Of a DNA stretch of 64,000 nucleotides, positions 18,374 to 28,200 are shown piece by piece. The notes under the pieces were generated by a model. It worked only from the letters and a program-made list of their open reading frames with translations, ran no database searches and was not told the DNA's origin. The stretch spans positions 1 to 64,000 of the forward strand of contig CAINOE010000158.1 in the NCBI GenBank assembly GCA_903851415.1, given 5' to 3'. Numbering within the stretch: the first letter of the stretch is position 1; each line of letters begins with the position of its first letter. This DNA comes from an uncultured Rhodopila sp. (GTDB lineage Bacteria > Pseudomonadota > Alphaproteobacteria > Acetobacterales > Acetobacteraceae). The translations under genes and the position numbers were made by a program.

Positions 18374-18784
18374 TCATTCGGTGCGCACGGGGGTGAAGAA
18401 CGGCAAAACCGGGCCGCTGCCTTCGGTCTTGACGAACGTTACACTCACGTCGATGCCGATCCGCAGGGCGCCGAAGTCGGTGTCGATGAAGTTGGTCAAT
18501 ACAGATGGTCCTTCTTCCAACGTCACGTAACCTATCGCGTACGGCGGATCGGCACGTTCCATCACGCTGAAGGTATAGATCTTCGCCTTGCCCGACGCCT
18601 GCTCCCACGCGCACTCGCCGAAACAGAACGGGCACAGCGCGCGCGGATACCAGTGCGCCTTATTGCAACTCGTGCACCGGCGAATCATCAGTTTTCCTTC
18701 GGCGGCGCCGTCGAAAAACGGTTTGGTTTCCGGATTGGTTTCCGGCGTGCCGACGAATTGAATCTTTCTCGCAACATAAGCCAT
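18374..18784 (-). CDS. Zn-ribbon/OB-fold (DUF35) protein, ChsH2-like
   Basis: 136-aa protein with the DUF35 layout: N-terminal helix (NPETKPFFDGAAEGKLMIRRC), a rubredoxin-like zinc ribbon with CTSC and CPFC pairs, and an OB-fold (KIYTFSVMERADPPYAIGYV). In steroid and acyl-CoA pathways such proteins bind and regulate a thiolase- or hydratase-like partner. The partner here is the gene ending 5 nt upstream (18790-19962), a typical pairing. GGGAG lies 7 nt before ATG 18784. Substrate is unknown; the pair may act on a CoA thioester side chain. Confidence 0.88.
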   Translation of the reverse strand: MAYVARKIQFVGTPETNPETKPFFDGAAEGKLMIRRCTSCNKAHWYPRALCPFCFGECAWEQASGKAKIYTFSVMERADPPYAIGYVTLEEGPSVLTNFIDTDFGALRIGIDVSVTFVKTEGSGPVLPFFTPVRTE

Positions 18785-18789
18785 GCCGA

Positions 18790-19962
18790 TCACTCCCGTT
18801 CCAAAATGACCGTGCTGCCGCAATGGCGCGTGCCGATGGTTCCGCCGGTGCCATGCGCGATGGCGAGGTCGCAATTGCGGACCTGCACCGCGGGATGGGC
18901 CTCGCCGCGAAGCTGGCGCACCGCCTCGATGATCTTGGTGATGCCGCCGCGATTCGCCGGATGGTTCGAGCACAGTCCGCCGCCGTCGGTGTTGAACGGC
19001 AGCTTGCCGGTGCCGGAGATCAGGTTGCCGTCGGAAACGAATCGGCCGCCCTGGCCTTTCTCGCAGAACCCGAGATCTTCCAACTGCAGCAGGACGGTGA
19101 TGGTGAAGCTGTCGTAGATCGAGGCGTATTTTATATCCGATGGCCTGATCCCCGCCATCTCCCAGGCCGGCGGGCCGGACCAGCGGGCGGCGGTATAGGT
19201 CAGGTCGATCTCGCCGCCCGCCTGGTGCTTCGGCGCTTCGCCGACGCCGATGACCTTCACCAGCGGCCGCTTCAGGCTTTTGGCGATTTCCGGTTTGGTC
19301 AGCACCAGCGCGCCGCCGCCGTCGCTGATGACGCAGCAATCCAGGCGATGCAGCGGGGTGGAGACCATCGGCGAGTTGACCACGTCTGCGACGGTCACCA
19401 CCTCGCGCAGCATGGCCTGCGGGTTATGCTGCGCGTGGTGGGAGGCGGCGACCTTGATCCAGGCGAGCTGCTCGCCGGTTGTGCCGTACTCATACATGTG
19501 CCGCTGTGCGCACATCCCGTACAGGTTCGCTGTTGCCGGACCGTAAGGGAACTCGAACTGCATTTCCGGCGCGGCCGGGTTGCCGGGACGCGGCGCCGTG
19601 CCCGTGGCCTGACCCTCGCTGCGCGGCCGCCCGGCCAGGGTAATCAGCGCGACGCTGCACCGGCCTGCCGCGATGGCCTCCAGCGCGTGCCCCACGGCGA
19701 CCTGGTAGGAGGAGCCGCCGACATCGGTGCTGTCCACGTGGCGGCATTTCAGGTTCATGTAATCGACCATGGACAGCGGGCCCAGCGTGCCCGGCGCGTC
19801 GCCGGCGCAGAAATAGCCGTCCACGTCGTCCTTGCTCAGACCCGCGTCCGCCAGTGCGCCCCTGGCGCATTCGGCATGCAGCATTGCGATCGACTTGTCC
19901 GGCGCCTTTCGGGTGGGATGTTCCCACGCCCCGGCGATATAGGCCGCGCCTTTCAGGCTCAT
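18790..19962 (-). CDS. Thiolase-like protein (lipid-transfer-protein/SCP-x type) lacking the usual nucleophilic cysteine
   Basis: 390-aa thiolase-superfamily protein. Recognisable blocks: LHAECARGALADAGLSKDDVDGY, GLCSNHPANRGGITKI and HGTGGTIGTRHCGS near the C-terminus. At the position where biosynthetic and degradative thiolases carry the acyl-accepting Cys (about residue 84) the sequence is STDVGGSSY, so there is no Cys. That is typical of Ltp-type enzymes that act as aldol-cleaving lyases with a DUF35 partner. The DUF35 gene follows 5 nt downstream. ATG 19962 has GGGAG about 6 nt upstream. A palindromic operator candidate lies about 56 bp upstream. The retro-aldolase role is inferred from family and context. 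Confidence 0.85.
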   Translation of the reverse strand: MSLKGAAYIAGAWEHPTRKAPDKSIAMLHAECARGALADAGLSKDDVDGYFCAGDAPGTLGPLSMVDYMNLKCRHVDSTDVGGSSYQVAVGHALEAIAAGRCSVALITLAGRPRSEGQATGTAPRPGNPAAPEMQFEFPYGPATANLYGMCAQRHMYEYGTTGEQLAWIKVAASHHAQHNPQAMLREVVTVADVVNSPMVSTPLHRLDCCVISDGGGALVLTKPEIAKSLKRPLVKVIGVGEAPKHQAGGEIDLTYTAARWSGPPAWEMAGIRPSDIKYASIYDSFTITVLLQLEDLGFCEKGQGGRFVSDGNLISGTGKLPFNTDGGGLCSNHPANRGGITKIIEAVRQLRGEAHPAVQVRNCDLAIAHGTGGTIGTRHCGSTVILERE

Positions 19963-20017
19963 GCTTGTCTCCCTGCTGCGGCCGCCGTGTGGCAGCGGCC
20001 CCGTCCAGATCCGGGAG

Positions 20018-20033
20018 TATACTGATCAGTAGG
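20018..20033. promoter_or_regulatory. Palindromic operator upstream of the thiolase-like/DUF35 pair
   Basis: Perfect 12-bp palindrome TACTGATCAGTA at 20020-20031, 56 bp upstream of the thiolase-like start. It is AT-richer than its surroundings and has the size and symmetry of TetR/FadR-type operators that control acyl-CoA catabolic genes. No TetR gene is adjacent. Confidence 0.5.
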
Positions 20034-20181
20034 CGTTCGGCTACCCCGCGGGGCGGCCGGACTTTAGCCACCGTTGACGCCGGGTCGGGGCGCTTGACGA
20101 ATATGTCAATTTGTGTCAGACGCAGGTTACACTTGTTTGTGAACGGCTCACGGTGCCATGGTCCGGCGAGAAAGGTGGGCC

Positions 20182-20907
20182 ATGGAGACTTTATCGCGAA
20201 TTGCCGTTGTCGAAGACGATCCGGAGATCAGCCGGATGATGGTTAGTTTCATGACTGACCACGGCTTCGACGTCAGCCCGGCCCGCAGCGGCCGCGACCT
20301 CGACCGGGTCATGTCGAGCGGCAAAATCGACTGTGTCATTCTGGATGTCGGGCTGCCGGGAGAGGACGGCCTCAGCATTTGCAGACGGTTGCGCGGGAAA
20401 TCATCGGTGCCGATCATAATGGTTACTGCGCGCGGAACTGAAACGGATCGGATTGTCGGGCTTGAACTCGGCGCCGATGATTACTTGCCCAAGCCGTTCA
20501 ATCCGCGCGAGCTGGTCGCCCGGGTCAAGGCGGTGATCCGCCGCAGCGGTGCGCCGGAGACGGTGTCCGCGCCGTCGCCGCAGATCCTGATGTTCGAGGG
20601 CTGGCGGCTCGATATGGCGCGCCGGCAGTTGTTCGACCCGAGCGGTGCGCCGCGGTCCCTGACCAGCGGCGAGTTCAATGTGCTGGCGCTGTTCTGCACG
20701 CATTCCCGCAAGGTGCTGTCGCGCGACGACCTGCTGGAGTTGTTGCACGGCCGCGCGGCGGCGGTGTTCGACCGCAGCATCGATGTGCAGATCAGCCGTC
20801 TGCGCCGCAAGATAGAAACGAATCTGAAGGATCCGTCATTTATCAAAACGATCCGCTACGGCGGATATTTTTTCACCCCGGAGGTCACCCCGGTGACCGA
20901 CTGCTGA
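20182..20907 (+). CDS. OmpR/PhoB-family response regulator (orphan)
   Basis: 241-aa two-domain regulator. Receiver domain: acidic pair E11-D12-D13, phosphoacceptor D55 (CVILDVGLPGEDG), conserved Lys in ADDYLPKPF. C-terminal winged helix: LTSGEFNVLALF, RKVLSRDDLLELLHGR, DRSIDVQISRLRRKIE and KTIRYGGYFF. No histidine kinase is next to it; its neighbours are thiolase genes. Start: ATG 20182 has AAAGGTG 5 nt upstream, better than ATG 20158, which would add eight residues. A strong hairpin follows the stop codon. Confidence 0.93.
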   Translation: METLSRIAVVEDDPEISRMMVSFMTDHGFDVSPARSGRDLDRVMSSGKIDCVILDVGLPGEDGLSICRRLRGKSSVPIIMVTARGTETDRIVGLELGADDYLPKPFNPRELVARVKAVIRRSGAPETVSAPSPQILMFEGWRLDMARRQLFDPSGAPRSLTSGEFNVLALFCTHSRKVLSRDDLLELLHGRAAAVFDRSIDVQISRLRRKIETNLKDPSFIKTIRYGGYFFTPEVTPVTDC

Positions 20908-20937
20908 ATCTTGCCGCCCGAGCAGCCAGGGAAGCGC

Positions 20938-20975
20938 GGGACGGGTCCGGCGGGTTTCGCCGCCGGACCCGTCCC
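20938..20975. terminator. Bidirectional hairpin between convergent genes
   Basis: Perfect 15-bp stem GGGACGGGTCCGGCG (20938-20952) and its complement (20961-20975) around an 8-nt loop. It sits between the regulator (ends 20907) and the beta-ketothiolase (ends 20982). There is no long U-run, so termination may be partial or Rho-assisted. Confidence 0.55.
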
Positions 20976-20981
20976 TCAGTC

Positions 20982-22169
20982 TTAGTGCGCGGGACGTTCG
21001 AAGATCGCCGCGATCCCCTGCCCGCCGCCGATGCACATCGTCACCAGGGCGTAGCGGCCGCCGATTCGCTCCAGCTCATACAGCGCCTTCACCACCAGGA
21101 TCGCCCCGGTCGCGCCAATCGGGTGGCCGAGCGAAATGCCCGAGCCGTTCGGATTGACCTTGTCCGGATCGAACGCCAGTTCCTTCGCCACCGCGCAGGC
21201 CTGTGCGGCAAACGCCTCGTTCGCCTCGATGACGTCGATGTCCGCAAGGTTCAGGCCGGCCTTCTTCAGCGCGAGGCGCGTGGCGGGAACCGGGCCGATG
21301 CCCATCAGCTTCGGCTCGACGCCGGCATGGGCATAGGCCACCAGCCGGCCCAGCGGCTTGAGGCCGCGTTTGGCCAGCGTATCGCCGTCCACCAGCACCA
21401 CCGCGGCGGCGCCGTCGTTGATGCCGGAGGCATTGCCGGCGGTCACGGTGCCGTCCTTCTTGAACGCTGTGCGCAGCTTCGAGAGGTCCTCGGGCTTCAG
21501 GTCGCCGCGGACATGCTCGTCGGTGTCGAAGGTCGTCTCACCCTTGCGGGTCTTCAGCACCACCGGCAGGATCTGCGACTTGAAGCGGCCTTCCTTGATC
21601 GCATGGCCCGCGCGGTGGTGCGATACCAGCGCGAGGTCATCCTGGTTCTGCCGGGTGATCTGATGCGCTTCCGCGACGTTTTCCGCGGTGATGCCCATGT
21701 GGATGGTATGGAACGGGTCGTTCAGCGCGGCGACCATCATGTCGATGACCGTGGCGTCGCCCATCCGCTGGCCCCAACGCTGGCCGGGGGACAGGTAGCC
21801 CCCGCGGCTCATGCTCTCGGCGCCGCCGGCGAGGCCGATATCGGCGTCCCCGAGGGTGATCGCCTGCGCGGTGGAAATGATCGCCTGCAGGCCGGAGCCG
21901 CAGAGGCGGTTCACCGTCAGCGCCGGGGCTTCGATCGTCACGCCGGCGTTCACCGACGCGACGCGGGACAGGTACATGTCCTTCGGCTCGGTATGGATGA
22001 CGTTGCCGAACACGACGTGCTGGACTTCGGCGCCGTCAATCCCGGCGCGGGACAGGGCCTCCCGCGATACGTTGGCGCCGAGCTCCGTCGGCGGGACATC
22101 CTTGAGGCTGCCGCCGAAATCGCCGATGGCGGTGCGGACGCCGGAAACTACAAAAACTTCGCGTTGCAT
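20982..22169 (-). CDS. Acetyl-CoA C-acyltransferase (beta-ketothiolase, BktB-like)
   Basis: 395-aa classical thiolase catalysing reversible Claisen condensation or cleavage of 3-ketoacyl-CoA, used in fatty-acid oxidation or polyhydroxyalkanoate synthesis. Catalytic residues are all present: C90 in NRLCGSGLQA, His in NEAFAAQ/GHPIGATGA blocks, and the second Cys in MCIGGGQG. Length and motifs fit the BktB/AtoB group; chain-length preference cannot be read from the sequence. ATG 22169 has AAAAGGG about 7 nt upstream. It is a single gene, unlike the atypical thiolase-DUF35 pair 1 kb away. Confidence 0.94.
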   Translation of the reverse strand: MQREVFVVSGVRTAIGDFGGSLKDVPPTELGANVSREALSRAGIDGAEVQHVVFGNVIHTEPKDMYLSRVASVNAGVTIEAPALTVNRLCGSGLQAIISTAQAITLGDADIGLAGGAESMSRGGYLSPGQRWGQRMGDATVIDMMVAALNDPFHTIHMGITAENVAEAHQITRQNQDDLALVSHHRAGHAIKEGRFKSQILPVVLKTRKGETTFDTDEHVRGDLKPEDLSKLRTAFKKDGTVTAGNASGINDGAAAVVLVDGDTLAKRGLKPLGRLVAYAHAGVEPKLMGIGPVPATRLALKKAGLNLADIDVIEANEAFAAQACAVAKELAFDPDKVNPNGSGISLGHPIGATGAILVVKALYELERIGGRYALVTMCIGGGQGIAAIFERPAH

Positions 22170-22270
22170 GGACGTGCCCTTTTGTTGCGTGGACCGGGGG
22201 GTTCATGGCACGCAGCAGGGGTTGAACGCAAGATGGGGTGATCGGGTATCGGGGGTACAAAATTGTCCTC

Positions 22271-23809
22271 TTACCTCGACGCCGTCTGCTGCCCGGACCG
22301 GTGCCACCAGCCTCCGCCCAGCGCCTGATACAAAGCGGCGGTGTCGCCATAGCGGATCGCCTGCGCCTGCACCCGCGCCGACAGGGCCTGCTCATAGGCT
22401 TGTTGCGCCGACAGGAGAGCAAGATAGGGCACGTACCCGTCCTGGCTCTGCCGCAGGGTGAGAGTCAGCGTTACCTTCGCGGCCTGCTCGGCGTCCACCG
22501 CGGCGGCCAGGGCCGAGGCATCGGACACCAGCGCATGCAGCGTATCGGCGACGTTCTGGAACGCCGCGATCACCGTGCTCCGGTACTGCGCCTCTGCCTG
22601 GATCAAAGCCTCATCGGCGGCGCGCTTGCGGTGCAGCAGGGTGAAGCCGTCGAACAGCGGCTGCGTCACGCCGCCGGCCATGCTCCAGAACGGTCCGCCG
22701 GGGGCGAACATCTGGCTGAAGCTCGCCGCCGCGCCGCCGAGCGCCGCCGTGATGGTGATTTGCGGCAGCATCGCCGAGATGGCCACGCCAACCTCGGCGC
22801 TGGCGGCGTGCATCTGCGCCTCGGCCGCGCGGATGTCGGGCCGCTGCTCGATCAGCTTCGACGGCAGGCTGACCGGCGGCTCCTGCGGAAGGTGCAGCGC
22901 CGCCAGTTCGAACGTTGCCGCGACGTCCTGGTTCGGCAGATTGCCCGCCAAAGCGCGGATCAGGTCGCGGGTCTGCTCGTATTGCTTCTCCAGCGGAGGC
23001 AGCAGCGCCTTCGCCTGCGCCAGCGCCGCCTCCTGCGCGGCGACATCGATGCGCATGGCGTAGCCGAAGCGGAACTGGTCGCGCAGGATCCTTAGCGACT
23101 CCTCGTTGACGCGGATGACCTCCCTGGCCGCGGCGATCTGCTCGCGGGTGGACGCCTCCTGCAACGCGGCGGCGACCACGTTGGAGGCGAGGGTGATATA
23201 CGCCGCCTCCAACATGAAGCGCTGATTGTCGGCCTGCGCCCGCAGGGATTCAACCTGCCGGCGGTTGCCGCCGAACACGTCGGGCGCGTAGCCGACGGTC
23301 AATTGCGCGGTGTGAAAATTGTAGGTCACCGGCTTCGCCGGCGAGTCGGTACCGATGAAACTCCCATTGCCCTGCAGCCCGGGCGCATTGCTGCTCAGAT
23401 TGCCGGCGAGCTGCTGGCGTTGGACGGTGTAGCCGGCGTTCAGGGCCGGGAAGAAATAGCCCTGCTGCGCATAGACGTTTTCCTGCGCCTGCTGCAGCGC
23501 CGCCTGCGCCGCGCCGATGGTCGGATTGGCGTTGAATGCCTGCTCCACCAGGGCATTCAGGGCGGGAGACCGGAACAACGTCCACCAGTCGAACTGGATG
23601 TCGCGGCCGATGGCGAAAACCTGCGCTTCGCCGCCGTGGATGGGCGCGGAGTCGGTCCCGGCGGGCAGCACCGCGGGGGTGAAGCCGGCGCCCGGCGGCG
23701 ATTCGGGACGCTTGAAATCCGGTCCCACCGCGCAGGCCGAAAGCGCCAGGACCGCGGCAAGTGCGGCGGACGCGCCGCAGGGTTGTGTTCGTCCGGCCAC
23801 GCCCGCCAC
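22271..23809 (-). CDS. Outer-membrane efflux lipoprotein (OMF/NodT family) of an RND system
   Basis: TolC-like channel protein of about 512 aa. N-terminal lipoprotein signal with lipobox LSAC followed by AVGPDFKRP, the signature start of NodT-type factors. Two repeats of long coiled coil follow (e.g. AALQQAQENVYAQQGYFFPAL and AEAQMHAASAEVGVAISAMLPQ), with the C-terminal block GYVPYLALLSAQQAYEQAL. Exports substrates from the adaptor/pump encoded divergently at 23934-28444. GTG at 23809 is the upstream limit; GTG 23800, preceded by GGAG at about 8 nt, is an equally good start. The two transcripts share a 124-bp divergent promoter region. Confidence 0.93.
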   Translation of the reverse strand: MAGVAGRTQPCGASAALAAVLALSACAVGPDFKRPESPPGAGFTPAVLPAGTDSAPIHGGEAQVFAIGRDIQFDWWTLFRSPALNALVEQAFNANPTIGAAQAALQQAQENVYAQQGYFFPALNAGYTVQRQQLAGNLSSNAPGLQGNGSFIGTDSPAKPVTYNFHTAQLTVGYAPDVFGGNRRQVESLRAQADNQRFMLEAAYITLASNVVAAALQEASTREQIAAAREVIRVNEESLRILRDQFRFGYAMRIDVAAQEAALAQAKALLPPLEKQYEQTRDLIRALAGNLPNQDVAATFELAALHLPQEPPVSLPSKLIEQRPDIRAAEAQMHAASAEVGVAISAMLPQITITAALGGAAASFSQMFAPGGPFWSMAGGVTQPLFDGFTLLHRKRAADEALIQAEAQYRSTVIAAFQNVADTLHALVSDASALAAAVDAEQAAKVTLTLTLRQSQDGYVPYLALLSAQQAYEQALSARVQAQAIRYGDTAALYQALGGGWWHRSGQQTASR

Positions 23810-23933
23810 TCCATGCCCTGATTATGCCGTCCCGTGTACGGAGAGCGGGTGCGGCGTGGAACTGTGATTTGTCGCAGTAGACCCGCCGGAGCGAAGCCGC
23901 GATCAGTGCCCGCGTGCAGCACGAGGTCACGGG

Positions 23934-25166
23934 ATGCGTTTTCACGATGGTCTGCGGTCGAAGGTTGCCCGCTATCTGATTGGCGCGGTCGTCGCGGGCG
24001 GCGCGATCGCGGGCGCCGTGGGGTTTTTGCCGGCGGTATCGTTGCCCGGACCGTTCGCGACGGCCGGTGCCGCGGCCTCGGAACCGCAACCCGCGCCCGG
24101 CGGTGCAGCCGCCGCGCCAAGCCTCGATCTGACCGAGAGGCAGACGAAGACGCTGAAAATCGAGCCGGTAGCGGCCCGGGTGTTTCCGGTCGAGGCCGAG
24201 GCTGTCGGCAGCATCGACTTCAACGAGGACATGGCGACCCAGGTCTTCACGAATTACCAGGGCCGCATCGTCTCCCTGTTCGCCAGGGTGGGCGATGACG
24301 TCCGCAAGGACCAGCCGCTTTTCACCATCGACAGCCCTGATCTGGTGCAGGCGGAATCGACGCTGATCAGCGCCGCCGGCGTGCTGCGGCTGACCAGCCG
24401 GGCGCTGGACCGGGCCAAGGACCTCTATGGCGTCAAGGGCCTGGCGCAAAAAGACTACGACCAGGCGGTGTCCGACCAGCAGGCTGCCGAGGGCAGCTAC
24501 AAGGCCGCGGTCGATGCGCTGCGGATGTTCGGCAAGTCCCTGGCGGATGCCGAGAAGATCGCGGCGACGCGCAAGGTCGATTCGATCCTGGTGGTGGCGA
24601 GCCCGATCGCCGGGCGGGTGACCGCCAGAAGCGCCGCCCCCGGATTGTTCGTGCAGCCCGGCAACGCCCCCGCGCCGTTCACCGTCGCCGACATCTCGAC
24701 CATGTGGATGCTGGGCAATGTCGCCGAAGCCGACAGTGCGGCGGTGACCGCCGGCCAGGCGGTCAAGGTCTCGGTCATGGCCCATCCGGGCCATGTGTAT
24801 GAAGGCAGGATCACGACCGTCGGCGCAACCGTCGATCCTGTCCTGCATACGCTGCTGGTGCGGTCGGAGGTGCAGGATCCGGCGCACGAGCTGCGGCCCG
24901 GCATGTTCGCGCATTTCGTCATCACGACCGGCCGGCCGGTGACCGCAACCGCGGTTCCGGTCAATGCCGTTGTGCGGGAGGGCGACGGCACGATGACGGT
25001 TTGGGTGACGGCGGACCGCCATAGCTTCGTCCAGCGGGTGGTCCGCATCGGCTTGCAGCACGATGGCTACGACCAGAGTCTCGACGGACTGAAGCCGGGC
25101 GACCTGGTGGTCACCGACGGCGCGGTGTTCCTCGACAACATGCTCGCGCCCGCTCCGACGGACTGA
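23934..25166 (+). CDS. RND periplasmic adaptor (membrane fusion protein, CzcB/CusB-like)
   Basis: 410-aa adaptor linking the inner-membrane pump to the outer-membrane factor. A single N-terminal membrane anchor (residues 13-35) precedes an Ala/Pro-rich periplasmic linker. Lipoyl-like halves (NYQGRIVSLFARVGDDVRKDQPLFTIDSPDLVQAE) flank a helical hairpin (LGLVKGLAQKDYDQAVSDQQAAEG region). Then come beta-barrel (ISTMWMLGNVAEADSAAVTAGQ) and membrane-proximal domains. No His/Met-rich metal-binding N-terminus is evident, so metal specificity is not established. GAGG lies about 7 nt before ATG 23934. The pump follows after 41 nt. Confidence 0.93.
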   Translation: MRFHDGLRSKVARYLIGAVVAGGAIAGAVGFLPAVSLPGPFATAGAAASEPQPAPGGAAAAPSLDLTERQTKTLKIEPVAARVFPVEAEAVGSIDFNEDMATQVFTNYQGRIVSLFARVGDDVRKDQPLFTIDSPDLVQAESTLISAAGVLRLTSRALDRAKDLYGVKGLAQKDYDQAVSDQQAAEGSYKAAVDALRMFGKSLADAEKIAATRKVDSILVVASPIAGRVTARSAAPGLFVQPGNAPAPFTVADISTMWMLGNVAEADSAAVTAGQAVKVSVMAHPGHVYEGRITTVGATVDPVLHTLLVRSEVQDPAHELRPGMFAHFVITTGRPVTATAVPVNAVVREGDGTMTVWVTADRHSFVQRVVRIGLQHDGYDQSLDGLKPGDLVVTDGAVFLDNMLAPAPTD

Positions 25167-25207
25167 AAAACGGTCGTTGCAACCTTGGCCGTTGAGGAAA
25201 GTCCATC

Positions 25208-28200
25208 GTGCTGAAATCGATCATTGCGTTCGGGCTAAGCCACCGGACCGTCGTCATCATGTCGCTGCTGGTGTTCCTGGGCGGCGGCTTCGCCGCGTTC
25301 ACCGAACTGAACATCGAGGCCTACCCCAATCCGGCGCCGGTAATCCTGGAAATCACCGCCCAGCAAGCCGGCCTGTCTGCCGAGGAGATGGAGAAATACT
25401 ACACGACGCCCATCGAGATCGGCCTTTACTCGACGCCGGGCATCGACAACATCCGCTCCACTTCGTTCTACGGCCTGAGCTTCGTCCGAGTCACTTTCAA
25501 ATACGGCATCGATTACTTTTTCGCCTATACGCAGGCCGCTTTGAGTCTTCAACAGAACGTTACCCTGCCGCAGGCACAGATACCGCAGATCCAGCAATCC
25601 AGCCTCGTCGGCGAGGTGTTTCGTTACCAGGTCGTCGGACCGCCGCATTTCGGCCTGACCAATCTGCGCACCGTCCAGGACTGGGTGATCCTGCGCCGGC
25701 TGTCGACAATCCCCGGCGTCGCGGCGATCAACAGTTGGGGCGGCACGACCAAGGAGTTCGAGGTCGAGGCCGATGCAGGAAAGTTGCAGACCTACGGGGT
25801 GACGATACCGCAGTTGCTGACGGTGCTGGGCAACGCCAACATCAATGTCGGCGGCCGCGAAATCAGCATCGGCCAGCAGTCCGTCAACATCCGCGGCATC
25901 GGCCTGATCGACGACGGCGGCAATGACGACCTGACGAAAGGGTATCGTGTCGGCGACATTGAAAACGTCGTCGTCACGCAGACCGGCGGCGTGCCGATCC
26001 GGATCAGGGACATCGGCAGCGTGAAGGTGGGGTTTGTCCCCAGGCTCGGCATCGCCGGCCGAGACCGCCAGGACGACATCGTTGCCTCGATCGTGGTCAT
26101 GGGACGAACCTATCATACCAACGATGTCGTGCCGCGGATCCAGGCCGCGATCAATGAGATGAATGTCGACGGAACGCTGCCTCCGGGGGTGAAGATCATT
26201 CCGTACTACGACCGGACCTCGCTGGTGGCGGTGACCACGCATACCGTTCTGCATAACCTGATCTTCGGCTGCGCGCTGGTGTTCCTGATCCAATGGGTCT
26301 TTCTTGGCGATCTGCGCAGCGCCATCATCGTCGGCCTGAACATTCCGTTCGCGCTGCTGTTCGCCATCATCCTGCTGGTGCTGCAAGGCCAGGACGCCAA
26401 CCTGCTGTCCATCGGCGCGGTGGATTTCGGCATCATCGTCGATTCGGCGGTGATCATGATCGAAAACATCTACCGCAACATCCAGGCAAGTCCGGCGCAG
26501 CGGGCAAAACTGCTGGAGGACCTTGCGGAAGGCAGTTTCGGGATCGATCCGACGAGCGCGCACCGCACCTCCACGGTGAAAACCTGGAACAACCGGCTGA
26601 GGCTGATCCTGGTCAGCGCCCTGCAGGTTGACCGGGCGGTGCTGTTCTCCGCCACCATCACCGTCGCCGCCTTCGTACCGCTGTTCACCATGCAGGGGGT
26701 CGAGGGCCAGATCTTCGGTCCAATGGCCAAGACCTACGGCTATGCCCTGGCCGGCGCGCTGATCGCGAGCTTCACCATCACCCCGGTGCTCGCCTCGATC
26801 CTGCTGCCGGCGCACGTCAAGGAAACCGAAACCATCGTGGTGCGTGCGCTGCGCACGCTCTACTCGCCCGCGCTGCGGTGGTCGCTCAACCGGCGATGGA
26901 TCATGGTGTGCATCGGGGTGGTGTTCCTGGCCGGGACGGGCGTGCTGGCGACGCGGCTGGGCAGCGAATTCCTGCCCGCGCTGGAGGAAGGCAATTTCTG
27001 GATCCGCGCCTCCATGCCGCCGACGATGGATTTGAATTCCGGCACCGAAGCGACCCGGAAGATCCGCGATATCCTGCTGCGCCATCCGGAGGTCATTACC
27101 GTGGTGTCGCAACACGGCCGTCCGGACAACGGCAGCGACGCATCGCCGTTTTCCAACGTCGAGCTGTTCGTGCCGCTGAAGCCTTATGATGAATGGCCCG
27201 CGGGATTGAACAAGGACAAGCTGACCGCGGAGCTGCAAAAGGAGTTCGATGACGAACTCCCGGGCGTCAGTTTCAATTTTTCCCAGTATATCCAGGACAA
27301 TGTCGAGGAGGCGATCTCCGGCGTCAAAGGCGCCAATTCGGTCAAGGTCATCGGTCCCAACCTCGACGTCCTGGAAAAACTGGGCGCGCAAATCAGGGAC
27401 CAGATGGCGCAGGTCAGAGGCGTCGAGGATCTGGGCATTTTCCATGTTCAGGGGCAGCCGAACCTGAACATCAGGGCGGATCGGGAAAAGGCCGCGCGCT
27501 ACGGCCTCAACACCGGGGACGTCAATACGGTTGTCCAGGCGGCGTTGGGCGGAACGACCGCGACCACCATTCTTGAGGGGGATCGGCAGTTCGCGCTCGT
27601 GGTCCGGCTTGCGCCGGAATACCGCAACACGATGGACTCCGTCGGCAACATCAAGGTCGGATACCAGACGCCGGCCGGCTCCACCGCGTATATTCCGCTG
27701 CGTGAACTGGCAACGATCAGCCTCGACACCGGCGCGTCGTATATTTACCATGAGGCAACGAAGCGGTTCCTGCCGATAAAATTCAGCGTGCGGGACCGCG
27801 ATCTCGGCAGCACCGTGGCGGAGGCCAAGGAGCGCATCGCCCGGAATGTTACGCTGCCAAGCGGGTATCGCCTGGTCTGGGCGGGCGAATTCGAGGATCT
27901 GGAACTGGCTCAGCACCGGCTCGGGATCGCCGTGCCGATCGCGCTGGCGCTGATTCTGATCCTGCTTTATGTGCTGTTCAATTCGTTGCGCGACAGCCTG
28001 CTGGCGCTGGCCGGGATACCGTTCGCCATCGGCGGCGGCATAATTGCGCTTTATGTCACGGGGCTGGCGTTCAGCGTGTCCTCGGCCATCGGCTTCATCT
28101 CCTTGTTCGGCGTGTCGGTGATGAACGGCATTCTGATCATCACCTACTACAATCAGGTTCGCGCGGCGGGGATGGGCGCGACGGACGCGCTGTTCCACGC

